From Acidobacteriaceae bacterium (GTDB taxonomy: Bacteria > Acidobacteriota > Terriglobia > Terriglobales > Acidobacteriaceae): a stretch of DNA of 64,000 nucleotides. Made by a program: the position numbers and the translations under genes. The notes beneath the pieces are model-generated. The model was not told the DNA's origin, searched no databases, and saw only the letters and a list, made by a program, of their open reading frames with translations. Shown here one piece after another: positions 8,081-17,831 of this stretch. Position 1 is the stretch's first letter; each line of letters begins with the position of its first letter. The stretch lies in assembly GCA_025356095.1 (NCBI GenBank), contig JANXUR010000051.1, positions 1 to 64,000 of the forward strand, written 5' to 3'.

Positions 8081-8698
8081 ATGGCGACCACATGGACCAG
8101 TGCGGTAGGCAAAGCTTGCGGGGCGCTGCTCGGCGCCATTGTGAACCGCATGGCGCTGGCCCGTATTTCTCCTAACTGGCTCACCTTCATCGGCCTGCTG
8201 ATTAACACCTGGGCGGCGGCGTTGCTGGGCATGGCCCGAGCAGAAAACCAGCAGCGTATGTTTCTCTACGCTGGACTGGTGATTATTGGATCGGGATTTT
8301 TTGACTTGGTGGATGGCCGCGTGGCCCGGGCAACCAATCAGGTGACGCGCTTTGGCGGCTTTTTTGATTCGGTGGTGGACCGCTACAGTGACGCCGCGCT
8401 GTTTCTGGGACTGATGTTCTTCTACGCCCATGGTGGCCGCTCCACCTATGTGCTGCTGAGTGCTGTGGCTATGATTGGCTCGGTGATGATCAGCTACACC
8501 CGTGCCCGCGCCGAGTCGCTCATCCCGCAATGCAAGGTGGGCTTTATGGAGCGCCCCGAGCGCTTGGTACTGCTGATTATCGGGTGCCTGTTCAACCACA
8601 TGGCGCCGGTACTGTGGGTCATCGCCGTGCTGTCAAACATCACCGTGGGCCACAGAATTTTCTATACCTGGCAGCAAACCAAGCCGCAGCGGGCGTAA
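8081..8698 (+). CDS. CDP-alcohol phosphatidyltransferase family protein
   Basis: This 205-residue integral membrane enzyme has about five or six helices. It carries the full CDP-alcohol motif: DGRVAR, eight residues, Gly, then FFDSVVD with the metal-binding Asp residues (about positions 78-101). The family transfers a phosphatidyl group from CDP-diacylglycerol to an alcohol. The sequence looks closer to the phosphatidylinositol-phosphate or archaetidylinositol-phosphate synthase type than to PgsA, which is encoded separately at 56.5-57.3 kb; the substrate is uncertain. It lies six bases after greA and is probably cotranscribed. Confidence 0.85.
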   Translation: MATTWTSAVGKACGALLGAIVNRMALARISPNWLTFIGLLINTWAAALLGMARAENQQRMFLYAGLVIIGSGFFDLVDGRVARATNQVTRFGGFFDSVVDRYSDAALFLGLMFFYAHGGRSTYVLLSAVAMIGSVMISYTRARAESLIPQCKVGFMERPERLVLLIIGCLFNHMAPVLWVIAVLSNITVGHRIFYTWQQTKPQRA

Positions 8699-8821
8699 GC
8701 AAAGATAGACACAAAGCAAATTTCTTCCTTTTTGAGGAAGGATTTCTGTCGTGATTCTCGTTTTCTGTGTGTAGGATCGGCACATTCGAGAGTGCCATCT
8801 CTGTTTCCTAGGAGGAAGAAG

Positions 8822-9925
8822 ATGGTTCACACATTGAGGAATCTGCTTGCTTTAGTGTTGTTTACCACGCTGTGCGCACACACTAGCGCGCAGGTCAATC
8901 AGGCTGCGAAACCCGACAAGCCAGTCGTAAACAAGACTGCAAAACCGGAGCAAACCAAGCCCAAGCTGGAACAGCAAGCCAAGACCAAGGTGTCCGACGC
9001 CACATTGAGTCAAGCGCCGGGCGTGGCGCAGAACCTTCTGGATATCAAGCTCTCCACCTCCCGCTCTGCGGTCACTGGCAGCAACGACTCCTACAGCGTA
9101 GCGGGAATCATCCAGAACAATGGGAAGACCCCGGTCACGCTTAGCAACGACAAAACCGTGCTCTGGATCACACCGGAGGCGTCCGTGGAGAAGCAGTGTT
9201 CCTTTTCGGTGGCCGCATTTTTTCCCACGGAAAACGGAAGTCCGTCCAAGATTACGATTCCGGCGGGCGAGCAGTATCAGGTTTCCTGGGATGTGAGTCC
9301 CAGCACTACCCATTCCACCGCAGACGAGCAGACCGGAACCAAGAACCCCTGCACGTCTAACGTGTGGCAGCAAGTCACCGGATTCGTTCCAGGGAAGTAC
9401 ACGCTCTACGCTGACGTCAATCCCGTTTGGGCTGCAGTTCCTGACCCTGACAATACTGCACAGTCCAGCCCCACCCCGGAGCCATACCACACCTATTCCA
9501 AGGGCATTGAGGTAAATGTTGTCCTCTCCGAATGGCTGGCGATGCTGTTTGCCGGCGTGGGCGGTTTGCTGGCATTCACTCTGGCCTGGTTCCGAGGCAA
9601 GACGGACGTGAAGGCACTGCCAGCAGTGAAAGGCGTATCGGAGTCTTTGGTCTGGATCTGGGTGGCGCTGGGCAATGCTCGGCAGGCTGTTGCCGCCATG
9701 CTGATGAGCAGCGTGATCTCCGTACTAGCTTCGCGGTTGTCGGAGACGGCGCTGCCGATCAAAATCTCAGTTGCGGATGGCTTGGGCGCTCTGAGCCTCG
9801 GTTTTGTGGCATATTTTGTGGGCGGCAAGTTTCTGGATGCGCTGGCTGGAAAGGCCGAACCCGGCAAGAACCCGCCGCCCGTGCCCGGAGCGCCGGTGGC
9901 CCCGCCGCAGGTGGGCAACGGCTAG
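8822..9925 (+). CDS. Secreted/membrane protein of unknown function
   Basis: This 367-residue protein starts with a signal peptide (cleavage near HTSAQ, residue 24). A Lys/Pro/Thr-rich linker, an Ig-like beta-rich region (about 60-230) and three hydrophobic segments follow (WLAMLFAGVGGLLAFTLAWF, AVAAMLMSSVISVLA and LGALSLGFVAYFVGG). The tail is Pro-rich. The layout suggests a periplasmic domain anchored by C-terminal helices. ATG 8822 is chosen because AGGAGGAAG lies just upstream and the signal peptide begins there; the longer frame from 8732 adds a non-signal-like N-terminus. I do not recognise the family. Confidence 0.75.
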   Translation: MVHTLRNLLALVLFTTLCAHTSAQVNQAAKPDKPVVNKTAKPEQTKPKLEQQAKTKVSDATLSQAPGVAQNLLDIKLSTSRSAVTGSNDSYSVAGIIQNNGKTPVTLSNDKTVLWITPEASVEKQCSFSVAAFFPTENGSPSKITIPAGEQYQVSWDVSPSTTHSTADEQTGTKNPCTSNVWQQVTGFVPGKYTLYADVNPVWAAVPDPDNTAQSSPTPEPYHTYSKGIEVNVVLSEWLAMLFAGVGGLLAFTLAWFRGKTDVKALPAVKGVSESLVWIWVALGNARQAVAAMLMSSVISVLASRLSETALPIKISVADGLGALSLGFVAYFVGGKFLDALAGKAEPGKNPPPVPGAPVAPPQVGNG

Positions 9926-10129
9926 ATCCGGTAGGGCCAGTCTGCGTCAGGGGTTGTCATCGCGACGGTAGCGGGGAATCTGCTAGCCCTGGGTGAAAAG
10001 TGACTGAGTCCCCCGGGCCAACCTAGGCCCTTGGCATGACAAGCCTGCAGCGGGCCGGGCGCGCCCACGCTCGGCCGGCCCCGCTTTGAAAGCCCCGTTC
10101 GGTAGTCGCACAAAGCGTACCAATGGTGG

Positions 10130-10135
10130 TATAGT
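10130..10135 (+). promoter_or_regulatory. -10-like box (TATAGT) before the MazEF-like pair
   Basis: TATAGT ends seven bases before ATG 10143. The -35 region is not clear. A leaderless or very short leader is likely. Confidence 0.35.
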
Positions 10136-10142
10136 TGTAGGT

Positions 10143-10382
10143 ATGAAGACCTCGATTGCCATGGACGACGAATTGGTGCGTCAGGCTGATGCCGCGGCGC
10201 GGGATCAGGGAGTAAGCCGCAGCCATTTGATTACGCTGGCCTTGCGGGAGCACCTGCAGCGGCGGCGAGAGGCTCAGCTCATCGACCAGCTCAATCGGGC
10301 CTACCCGGCAGGCGAGCCTCAAGAGAGCGTGGCACACTTCAAAGCTAAATTCAGCCAGATTCTTGAGGAAGAAAATTGGTGA
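10143..10382 (+). CDS. Ribbon-helix-helix antitoxin (MazE-like)
   Basis: This 79-residue protein has an N-terminal ribbon-helix-helix DNA-binding fold: a MKTSIAMDDELV strand, then helices through GVSRSHLITLALREHLQRRR. The C-terminal part (about 45-79) should wrap the toxin. ATG 10143 is chosen because the RHH strand begins right there. The frame is open upstream to 10086 without RHH-like residues. The stop overlaps the toxin start by four bases (GTGA). Confidence 0.8.
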   Translation: MKTSIAMDDELVRQADAAARDQGVSRSHLITLALREHLQRRREAQLIDQLNRAYPAGEPQESVAHFKAKFSQILEEENW

Positions 10383-10723
10383 CTGGGCTGGCGCAGGGGC
10401 AGGTTTTTTGGATCGATTTCGGCCCTCGGCAAGGTTCCGCCCCCTCAGGTCGCAGACCTTGCGTCGTGGTGCAAAGTGATTTGGTCAACCGCTCCCGGAT
10501 CGGTACAACGGTCGTCTGTGCCATCACGTCGAACCTCAGGCTGGGCGAGGCTCCGGGCAACATCCTACTTCAGCATGGAGAGGGCGGTCTGCCTAGGCCA
10601 AGTGTTATCAATGTGTCCCAGATTCTCACTCTTAACAAGGCGGAGTTGACCGAGTTGATCGGCCAGCTTTCTCCAGCGCGGATCCGTGAGATTCAGGCAG
10701 GATTGGGGATAATACTCGGCTAA
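10379..10723 (+). CDS. MazF/PemK-family endoribonuclease toxin
   Basis: This 114-residue protein has the MazF fold pattern: GQVFWIDFGPRQGSAPSGRRPCVVVQSD, with the conserved Gly-Arg-Arg-Pro, then TTVVCAITSNLRLGEAPGN and SVINVSQILTLNK. MazF toxins cut mRNA at short motifs. The start is GTG 10379, overlapping the antitoxin TGA as GTGA, with GAGGAAG seven bases upstream; a TTG one codon earlier is less likely. It forms an operon with the RHH antitoxin. Confidence 0.85.
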   Translation: MTGLAQGQVFWIDFGPRQGSAPSGRRPCVVVQSDLVNRSRIGTTVVCAITSNLRLGEAPGNILLQHGEGGLPRPSVINVSQILTLNKAELTELIGQLSPARIREIQAGLGIILG

Positions 10724-10781
10724 GCCGGAGCGGTGGCGTCCTGCACTTGAAACCTGGAACCGGAACCGCGACACTGTTCCC

Positions 10782-12299
10782 ATGTCATTTCACATGTCGC
10801 CGGAAGAGTTTCTCCGCCAGTCGCAGGCGGTGATGCAGTGGATCGCCGATTACCATGACCACCGCGTGACCGAGTTGCCGGTGCTTTCGCAGGTAGAGTC
10901 GGGCGAGATACGCGCGAGTTTGCCACCCGACCCACCGCAGCATGGCGAAGACTTTGCCACCATGCTGGCGGACTTCGACCAGAAGATTCTGCCGGGCATC
11001 ACGCATTGGCAGTCGCCCAATTTTTACGCGTATTTTCCTACTGGCGTAAGTGGGCCGTCGCTGCTGGGCGAGTTTCTTTCTGCGGGCCTTGCCATCCAAG
11101 GCATGCTGTGGACTACCAGCCCTGCCTGCACCGACCTGGAAGCCCACATGATGGATTGGGTTGTGAAGCTGCTCGACTTGCCGGAGCACTACCTTTCGCC
11201 GTTGAGCCGCCCGGGTTCGAGCGGAGGTGGGGTGATTCAGGATTCGGCGTCGAGCGCGTCGCTGTGCGCGATTCTGGCAGCGCGCGAGCGCGCCACCGCT
11301 GGCCGCTTCAATGAAGAAGGTGGCGACGGCAGGCTGGTCGCCTACACCTCGAATCAGGCGCACTCTTCGATTGAAAAAGACGTGAAGGTGGCCGGCATAG
11401 GCCGCAAGAATCTGCGGCTGATTCCGGTGGATGAGCACGCCGAGAACTTCGCCATGGATCCCATTGCGCTTCGCGACCAGATGGTGGCGGACCGCGCGGC
11501 GGGTAAAGTGCCGTTTTTTGTTAGCGCGACCGTGGGCACTACGTCCTCGGGCGCGGTGGATCCGCTACCGGAGATTGGGGCGATCTGTGAGGAATTCGGC
11601 GCATCGGGCGTAAAGCCCTGGCTGCACGTGGATGGTGCCATGATGGGCACGGCGGCAGTGTGCCCGGAGTTTCGCGGCATCCATCGCGGGTTGAAGCTCG
11701 CGGATAGTTATCTGTTCAATCCGCACAAGTGGATGTTGGTGAACTTCGATTGCACCTGCATGTTTGTGAAAGACCGCGCGGCGCTGGTGAGCGCGCTGAG
11801 CGTGACGCCGGAGTATCTGCGCAACTCTGCCAGTGACGCGGGCGAGGTGATTGACTATCGCGACTGGCAGGTGCCGCTGGGTCGGCGCTTTCGAGCGCTT
11901 AAGCTGTGGTTTGTGCTGCGTCATTATGGCGTGGAAGGCTTGCAGTTTTATATTCGCCGACATGTGGAGGCCGCAGCGCAGTTTGCTGGCTGGGTGGAAG
12001 CGGACCCGCACTTTGAGCTGGTGACGCCGCGCTCGCTGAATCTGGTGTGCTTCCGCCTGAAGCCGCGCGACATTGCAAGCGATGCAAGCGAGGCAGGCAA
12101 GCTTGAGGACGAACCCGCGGTGAACGCGCGCAACGAAGCTTTGATGAAAGAGCTGAATGCCAGCGGACAAATCTACCTGAGCCACACCAAGCTGGCGGGC
12201 AAGTACACGCTGCGGCTGTGCGTGGGTCAGGCTCAGACCGAGATCGAGCACGTGCGCAAGGCGTGGGAGTTGATTCAAACGGTGGGGCGGGGGCTCTAG
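10782..12299 (+). CDS. PLP-dependent group II amino-acid decarboxylase (aromatic-L-amino-acid type)
   Basis: This 505-residue cytosolic enzyme has the length of aromatic amino-acid decarboxylases. The PLP lysine is in NPHKW (Lys about 316). His about 194 (NQAHSSIEKD) would stack on the cofactor and Asp about 284 (HVDGAMMG) would bind the pyridine nitrogen. The substrate is probably tryptophan, tyrosine, DOPA or phenylalanine, but sequence alone does not fix it. ATG 10782 has no clear ribosome site. The gene stands alone between the MazEF-like pair and a repeat-filled gap. Confidence 0.9.
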   Translation: MSFHMSPEEFLRQSQAVMQWIADYHDHRVTELPVLSQVESGEIRASLPPDPPQHGEDFATMLADFDQKILPGITHWQSPNFYAYFPTGVSGPSLLGEFLSAGLAIQGMLWTTSPACTDLEAHMMDWVVKLLDLPEHYLSPLSRPGSSGGGVIQDSASSASLCAILAARERATAGRFNEEGGDGRLVAYTSNQAHSSIEKDVKVAGIGRKNLRLIPVDEHAENFAMDPIALRDQMVADRAAGKVPFFVSATVGTTSSGAVDPLPEIGAICEEFGASGVKPWLHVDGAMMGTAAVCPEFRGIHRGLKLADSYLFNPHKWMLVNFDCTCMFVKDRAALVSALSVTPEYLRNSASDAGEVIDYRDWQVPLGRRFRALKLWFVLRHYGVEGLQFYIRRHVEAAAQFAGWVEADPHFELVTPRSLNLVCFRLKPRDIASDASEAGKLEDEPAVNARNEALMKELNASGQIYLSHTKLAGKYTLRLCVGQAQTEIEHVRKAWELIQTVGRGL

Positions 12300-12309
12300 A
12301 GTCGGAGCT

Positions 12310-12355
12310 TGGGCAAGAACAAGATGACCACAGAGGCTACAGAGATCACAGAGTA
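12310..12355. repeat. Dispersed repeat, copy 1 (AAGATGACCACAGAG type)
   Basis: GGCAAGAACAAGATGACCAC is followed by CAGAG steps ending in ATCACAGAGT. The same sequence recurs at about 12473-12513 with two changes. Confidence 0.85.
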
Positions 12356-12472
12356 AGAGCTGAGTCGCGAAGACCGGATGGGGATTTCGCTTCATCACCG
12401 TTCACCTCGCACGATGCTTCGCCACATCCTCGCCCAAGCGGAGCTTGGACGAGGCACCCGGTGGGGCAAGGC

Positions 12473-12513
12473 AAGAACAAGATGACCACAGAGTCCACAG
12501 AGATCACAGAGTT
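12473..12513. repeat. Dispersed repeat, copy 2 (AAGATGACCACAGAG type)
   Basis: This is nearly identical to the copy at 12310. The two copies flank about 120 bases. CAGAG-step repeats of this type recur in intergenic space of many GC-rich soil bacteria, as far as I recall. Confidence 0.85.
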
Positions 12514-12617
12514 AGCGCAAGGGTGCGGGGACTTTCTTCTACCGAACGGCACTAGCAGATGGCAACTGGCAACCGGCAACTGGCAACCGGCAACTAGTCG
12601 CTGTTATCCTGAGGCTC

Positions 12618-13622
12618 GTGTCGAAAACAAATTCACCACCGATTTTGCTGATTCACGGCGGAGCCTGGGCGATGCCCGACGATGTGGTGGACGCGCACAT
12701 CGAGGGCCTCGACCTAGCGCTGGCCGCGGGCTGGGGCGCGCTTGCCAAGGGCGGCTCGTCGCTGGATGCGATTGAAGAGGCCGTCGCCGCGATGGAGGAG
12801 CACGAAGCCTTCGATGCTGGCCGTGGCAGCTTTCTGAACCGCGACGGCAAGGTGCAACTGGATGCGCTGATGATGGATGGTGCGACCCTGCGCGCGGGCG
12901 GCGTAGGGTGCGTGGAGCGGCTGCGTAATCCAATCCGCGCGGCACGGCGCATTCTGCATGATTCGGCGCACGTGTACTTTGTGGGCGAAGGTGCCGAGCA
13001 GTTTGCCGCCGAAAAAGGTGCGGCGATGTGCGACAACGCCGACTTGGTGATTCCGCGCGAAGTGGAGCGGCTGCGCCAGTACAAAGCGCTGCTGGCCCAG
13101 GGCGGCGGCTCGGATAATGACCTGTTTGGCGGCTCACCCGGCGTGCAAGGCGTGGCCAGCGAAGAGCGTCCTGATGCGGGGCACGACACGGTGGGTGCGG
13201 TGGCGCTCGATGCCGAGGGGAACATCGCAGCCGCCACTTCAACCGGTGGCATCCTGAACAAGACGCCGGGGCGGGTGGGCGATTCGTCGCTGATCGGCTG
13301 CGGCTGTTATGCGGATAACGAATCGGCGGCAGTCTCCACGACAGGCTGGGGCGAGCCGATGATGAAGCTGGTGCTGGCCAAGTGGACGGCCGACTACGTG
13401 GCGGAGGGTCACTCGCCCGCAGCGGCGGCGGCTGAGGCGATTGCCATGCTGCACCGCCGCCTGAGCGGGCACGGCGGGCTGATTGTGCTCGACCGCGCAG
13501 GCAGTTGGGGTATTTGCCACAACACACCACGCATGGCGTGGGGCGTTCGCACTGCGCAGGGCGTACAGCGCGGCGTGGAGCGGGGAACCGAACGGGAAAT
13601 CGAGCGGAAAACGGGACGGTAG
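12618..13622 (+). CDS. Isoaspartyl peptidase / L-asparaginase (type 2, Ntn hydrolase)
   Basis: This 334-residue precursor belongs to the plant-type asparaginase group. ILLIHGGAWA near the start, GSSLDAIEEAVAAMEE and NRDGKVQLDALMMDG are family motifs. Autocleavage should occur before Thr about 191 in GHDTVGAVALD, which becomes the N-terminal nucleophile of the beta subunit. GDSSLIGCGCYAD follows. The enzyme removes beta-aspartyl residues from peptides or hydrolyses asparagine. The start is GTG 12618, with CTGAGG upstream. The last 20 residues are a low-complexity charged tail of RGVERGTERE type. Confidence 0.92.
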   Translation: MSKTNSPPILLIHGGAWAMPDDVVDAHIEGLDLALAAGWGALAKGGSSLDAIEEAVAAMEEHEAFDAGRGSFLNRDGKVQLDALMMDGATLRAGGVGCVERLRNPIRAARRILHDSAHVYFVGEGAEQFAAEKGAAMCDNADLVIPREVERLRQYKALLAQGGGSDNDLFGGSPGVQGVASEERPDAGHDTVGAVALDAEGNIAAATSTGGILNKTPGRVGDSSLIGCGCYADNESAAVSTTGWGEPMMKLVLAKWTADYVAEGHSPAAAAAEAIAMLHRRLSGHGGLIVLDRAGSWGICHNTPRMAWGVRTAQGVQRGVERGTEREIERKTGR

Positions 13623-13910
13623 TCGCGGTTGGGAGTTTCCTGAGATTGCCGGGAGCATTTGTTTCGCCGCGACTGCTTCATACCCACTGCAGCCAGAAAG
13701 TGCGGCCTGCCGGAAGCCGAATTCAAACTGACCCACAGCCGAACCTTCTCTGTACTTGCTTTCCGTTGCCAGTTGAGCTAAAACCTTTCGGGGCACATTT
13801 CTTCCCATTCGATGCATAGCAATTCTTGTTAGGCTTACGCTTCCGACGGGTTTACAGGTGCACTGCGGCGCGCTACGCCGAGTTCTATTTCTGGTCCAAG
13901 GGGTATTCCC

Positions 13911-16900
13911 ATGAAATTTCTGGTTGCAGTTGCATGTACGCTCGCACTCCTGCTGACGCCCGCATTGGTGCTGGCGCAAGGTTCTTCAACCGGTGATGTA
14001 CAGGTGGTCGTCCACGACCCCAAGGGCGGCGCTGTAAGCAATGCCACGGTAACGGCACGCGATGCCGCGCGTGGCTTGGATCGCACCTCGAAGTCCGGTC
14101 CACAGGGCGAATATTCGCTGATTCTTTTGCCTCCCGGCACGTATGAGATCACGGTGGACGCTCCCGGCTTTAACCATACGGTGGCGACGGGTGTGGTGGT
14201 GACGGTGGGCGGATCGGTGGAAGTGCCTGTGGTGTTGGGCGTAGCCAGCGCCAAGGAAACGGTGACCGTGACGGCAGAGGCGGCGGTGGTGGAAACCTCG
14301 CGCACCTCGACCACAGAAACCATTGACCAGAAACGAATTGATAACCTGCCGATCAACGGGCGGAACTACATTGACTTCACCAAGACGAACTCGCAGGTGG
14401 TGCGGGATAATGCGCCTTCTATCGGCGCAGCGCCCACCAGCGGCCTGAACTTCGGCGGGCAGCGGGCGCGGTCGAATCTGGTAAACGTGGATGGTGCCGA
14501 CGCGGTGGATAATTCGACCAACGGCATCCGTTCCACGGTCTCGCAGGAGGCGGTGCAGGAGTTCCAAATCATCACCAATGGCTACGCAGCCGAATATGGC
14601 CGCGCGGCGGGCGGAGTGGTGAATATCATCACGCGCTCGGGGTCGAATGATTTTCACGGCAGTGTGTATGGGTTCTTGAGAAATCGCAAGATTCAGGCGG
14701 TCAATCCGTTCTCCAACGTGAAAGATCCGGCCTACACGCGGGTACAAGCTGGGGTGGCGTTTGGCGGCGCGATCAAGAAAGACCGCACTTTCTATTACTT
14801 CGCCTATGAAAATACCCGTCGGCACGAGACCGGCTTTTCGTCCATCGGGCAGGACAATTATGGGCTGGTGCCATATGACGCGTCAGCGTTATTTGGTGCG
14901 CCGAACGGACTGTTTAACCTGCAAGTAACGCCGGGGCAGGCGACTTTTCTAGCCAATTCCACCGCCACCATTCCATTTCTGCCGCCCGCGTATCAGGGCG
15001 TTGTGGCGGGGGCGCTGCAAAAGTACGCCTTTCTCACCGGGGGTGGTTCGGGTATCGCGATTAATGGGCTTTATCCCACGGCGTTTGCGCTGCTGCCGGG
15101 CGTGACGGGGCTTAACCAGTTTCCTACCTCAAACGCGACTCTGCCCGCAGGGTTTTTGCCGCTAGCAGGGCAAGCGGGTAACTTTCCAGTGTTTGAAGGC
15201 ACCAGTGTGTATTCGCTGCGCCTGGATCACAACATCAACAACAATAATCGGCTGATGCTGCGGGCGAATGTAAGCCCGTCTTTGGTAAACGGCATTGAGC
15301 CACAAGGGCAGAACCAGACCTTCGGGCAGAACTCGGCTTCGCGGACGTCTCTCCAGCAGTATCGCGATGCTGCGGGTACGGCGGGATTGACCACCACCAT
15401 TGGCAATAACAAGATTAACGAAGCCCGCTTTCAATATGCACGACGCGGCTTGTTGTACAACTATTCGCAATCGCCGGGTGGCGGGAACTTGGCAGTAAAC
15501 ATCGGGGGCGCGGCATTCATTGGTCGTGAGCCCTTCAGCTACATTCGCCGCACAGAGCAGCGGTACCAGTTCATGGACAACTTCTCTTGGACCAAGGGAA
15601 GCCACAACATGAAGTTTGGTGCAGATGTGAACTACCTGCCGCTGAGCGCGATCTTTACGGTGAATTACGGTGGCGTCATCAACTTTGGTGCGCTCGATGC
15701 AGGCAGTCTGGGCTTTCCGGATTTGAGTGCGCTGGGCATCGCGCCTTTCCCGGGCTTCACCGGCGTACAAGCCTACGGTCTGGGCATTCCCAGCACGTTT
15801 GTGCAGGGCATCGGCAACCCGCAGGATTCATTTTCCAACAAGTCATTTGGCGCTTTCTGGCAGGATTCCTGGCGTGCCACTCGCAAGTTGACGGTGAACT
15901 ACGGCGTACGCTATGACTTGGAACTGGGGCCGCAGTTCAAGCCACCCGTGGCGGCAGCGCTGGCGGCCTACAACGCGCTGCAGGTTCAAAAGGGCATCAA
16001 CAACGACAAGAACAATGTTGCGCCGCGCATCGGTGTCTCGTGGGATCCGAGTGGGGATGGCAAGACAAAGATCAGCGGCTCTTATGGCCTGTTCTATGAC
16101 CACCCACTGCTGGGCCTGTACTTTCTAGGCGATGCCTCGGATGGATCAAGCTCGGGCCAGTTGCTATTTGCGGGCGGTTCGCCGTGCGCAGTGGGAGCGC
16201 CGGGGCCGACTCCGTCGCAACTGCCGGGTGTACTGAACGCTACCAACATCTTCCAAGGTACGTTGGGCAATGCCAACTGTCTGGGTGCGCTGGCGACGCA
16301 AGGTTTTGGCTATCAGGCAGACCAGCAGCGGTTTGATGCGTTTAACACCAACTCGTTGTTCCTGAATCAGGGTTATATCAATGCCGGGTTCCCGCTGGCC
16401 TTCCAGCCGTTTGGGTATCCGCAGGGCAAGAACTTTGTATTTGCCTACTCGAATCAGGCAAATATCACTTTTGAGCATGATCTGGGGCACGACTACTCGC
16501 TCAGCGTGGCCTACAACTTCAATGGGGGACGCCACTTAAACCGGCCTATCAATGTGAATGCGGTGCGGGGCGACCTGCTGGTGAATAACTGGAAGGCGGC
16601 CAAGGCCGACCCCACCAGCGGAGTGACTACGACCACCAGCCCCTTGTTTGTGGGTCAGGTGGGCGGGTTCGCTCCTTGTGGCGCGACGGCGGCAGGGCCC
16701 TGGGTGGATGCTTCGCTGGTGAGCTTTTTCCGCCGGGGTGGTTTGAACCCCTCGATTGCCAATGCCTACGCAGCGGCTGGCCCGGGCGGATTAGCTTGTC
16801 TGGGATTGGCCGAGCAGATTTTGAAAGCGGAAGGACTTGGTCTGGGCGCAAACGGCGGGCCCTGTGACCCGACCGCAGGCACTTGTGTTTCTATTCCGTT

Positions 16901-17642
16901 TGGCGATTTCAATCCGAACGAATCGAATGGCAGCTCGGTGTATCACGGACTTTCCGTCAATCTGCGCAAGCGGTTTGCCAATCATTTCGAGTTCCTGGGG
17001 TCGTACACCTGGTCCAAGTCTATTGACGATTCCACCGACTTGCAGTCCACGCTGTCGCCGCAAGATAGCTATAACCTGCGGGCCGAGCGGTCGATCTCAA
17101 CCTTTGACCAGCGGCATCGTTTTGTCTTCAGTGGTGTGTACCAGACGGGGCGGTTGCACGGAGATGGTTTCGGAGCCAAGTTATTGAGCGGAATCACCTT
17201 GGCTCCCATTTTGGATATCGCATCGGGCCGGCCATTCAACATTTCGACGGCGCAAGATACTACGTTCCAGTTTGCGCCGAACGAAGCGCGTCCCAATGCG
17301 GTAAAGGCGGGGACGCCGACCACCTCGTGCGGTGATGCTCCGGTGGCATCGAAGTATTCGCCGACTGGCTTCTTGCAGGTGCCGTGCTTTATTGATGGCT
17401 CACTGGCGGGCAATCTGAGCCGGAACGCGGGCCGTTCGCCTTACTCCATCTTCAGTGACCTGCGGATTTCCAAACGAATTCCGCTGGGTGAGCGCATGAA
17501 TCTGGACGGGATTGTGGACATCTTCAACCTTCCTAATAAATTCAACGCTTTGTCGGTCAATCCGCTGTACAACGTGGCCGGGCAGGTAACGGCAGCGTCC
17601 GATCCGCGGCAATTCCAGTTGGCATTGCGGTTGAGCTGGTAA
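13911..17642 (+). CDS. Oar-like TonB-dependent receptor with carboxypeptidase-like N-terminal domain
   Basis: This 1243-residue outer-membrane protein has a signal peptide (cleavage near VLAQG, residue 23). A carboxypeptidase regulatory-like beta-sandwich (about 27-110) is followed by a plug region with NLPINGRNYIDFTK and a VVNIITRSGSNDFHGSVYGF motif (about 145-260). The long beta-barrel ends in the aromatic LALRLSW. Receptors of this type are greatly expanded in Acidobacteria and are thought to import oligosaccharides or peptides, or to serve in adhesion. The substrate cannot be told. It is monocistronic: a strong terminator follows. Confidence 0.93.
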   Translation: MKFLVAVACTLALLLTPALVLAQGSSTGDVQVVVHDPKGGAVSNATVTARDAARGLDRTSKSGPQGEYSLILLPPGTYEITVDAPGFNHTVATGVVVTVGGSVEVPVVLGVASAKETVTVTAEAAVVETSRTSTTETIDQKRIDNLPINGRNYIDFTKTNSQVVRDNAPSIGAAPTSGLNFGGQRARSNLVNVDGADAVDNSTNGIRSTVSQEAVQEFQIITNGYAAEYGRAAGGVVNIITRSGSNDFHGSVYGFLRNRKIQAVNPFSNVKDPAYTRVQAGVAFGGAIKKDRTFYYFAYENTRRHETGFSSIGQDNYGLVPYDASALFGAPNGLFNLQVTPGQATFLANSTATIPFLPPAYQGVVAGALQKYAFLTGGGSGIAINGLYPTAFALLPGVTGLNQFPTSNATLPAGFLPLAGQAGNFPVFEGTSVYSLRLDHNINNNNRLMLRANVSPSLVNGIEPQGQNQTFGQNSASRTSLQQYRDAAGTAGLTTTIGNNKINEARFQYARRGLLYNYSQSPGGGNLAVNIGGAAFIGREPFSYIRRTEQRYQFMDNFSWTKGSHNMKFGADVNYLPLSAIFTVNYGGVINFGALDAGSLGFPDLSALGIAPFPGFTGVQAYGLGIPSTFVQGIGNPQDSFSNKSFGAFWQDSWRATRKLTVNYGVRYDLELGPQFKPPVAAALAAYNALQVQKGINNDKNNVAPRIGVSWDPSGDGKTKISGSYGLFYDHPLLGLYFLGDASDGSSSGQLLFAGGSPCAVGAPGPTPSQLPGVLNATNIFQGTLGNANCLGALATQGFGYQADQQRFDAFNTNSLFLNQGYINAGFPLAFQPFGYPQGKNFVFAYSNQANITFEHDLGHDYSLSVAYNFNGGRHLNRPINVNAVRGDLLVNNWKAAKADPTSGVTTTTSPLFVGQVGGFAPCGATAAGPWVDASLVSFFRRGGLNPSIANAYAAAGPGGLACLGLAEQILKAEGLGLGANGGPCDPTAGTCVSIPFGDFNPNESNGSSVYHGLSVNLRKRFANHFEFLGSYTWSKSIDDSTDLQSTLSPQDSYNLRAERSISTFDQRHRFVFSGVYQTGRLHGDGFGAKLLSGITLAPILDIASGRPFNISTAQDTTFQFAPNEARPNAVKAGTPTTSCGDAPVASKYSPTGFLQVPCFIDGSLAGNLSRNAGRSPYSIFSDLRISKRIPLGERMNLDGIVDIFNLPNKFNALSVNPLYNVAGQVTAASDPRQFQLALRLSW

Positions 17643-17671
17643 CGAACTGGTAAACTGAAATAGGACTGGAT

Positions 17672-17704
17672 AAGGGGTTCCGCCTGCGGAACCCCTTGTT
17701 TTTG
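17672..17704 (+). terminator. Rho-independent terminator after the Oar-like receptor
   Basis: A perfect 12-bp stem (17672-17683 with 17686-17697) is followed by GTTTTTT. Confidence 0.9.
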
Positions 17705-17831
17705 GTCGCGCCCGTTCGCGGTGAGCGCAAACTTTCACAGAAAGTTGGGCGTGGTACCATTCCCTATTCCAAAATTCATATACGTGCTCACCGTCCGGGT
17801 CAGCGCCCGTCTGTTTCAGAGTCAGGAGTTC

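Larger units (their letters stand above)
12300..12617. other. Repeat-filled intergenic region, no gene
   Basis: These 318 bases hold two copies of an ACCACAGAG-type dispersed repeat and a run of GGCAACTGGCAACC units near 12558-12594. No credible frame is present. Confidence 0.75.

Noticed and set aside
17721-17831. Longer N-terminus for the MltD-like protein
   Set aside because: A normal signal peptide starts at GTG 17832 with AGGAG upstream; the 37 extra residues would bury the signal.
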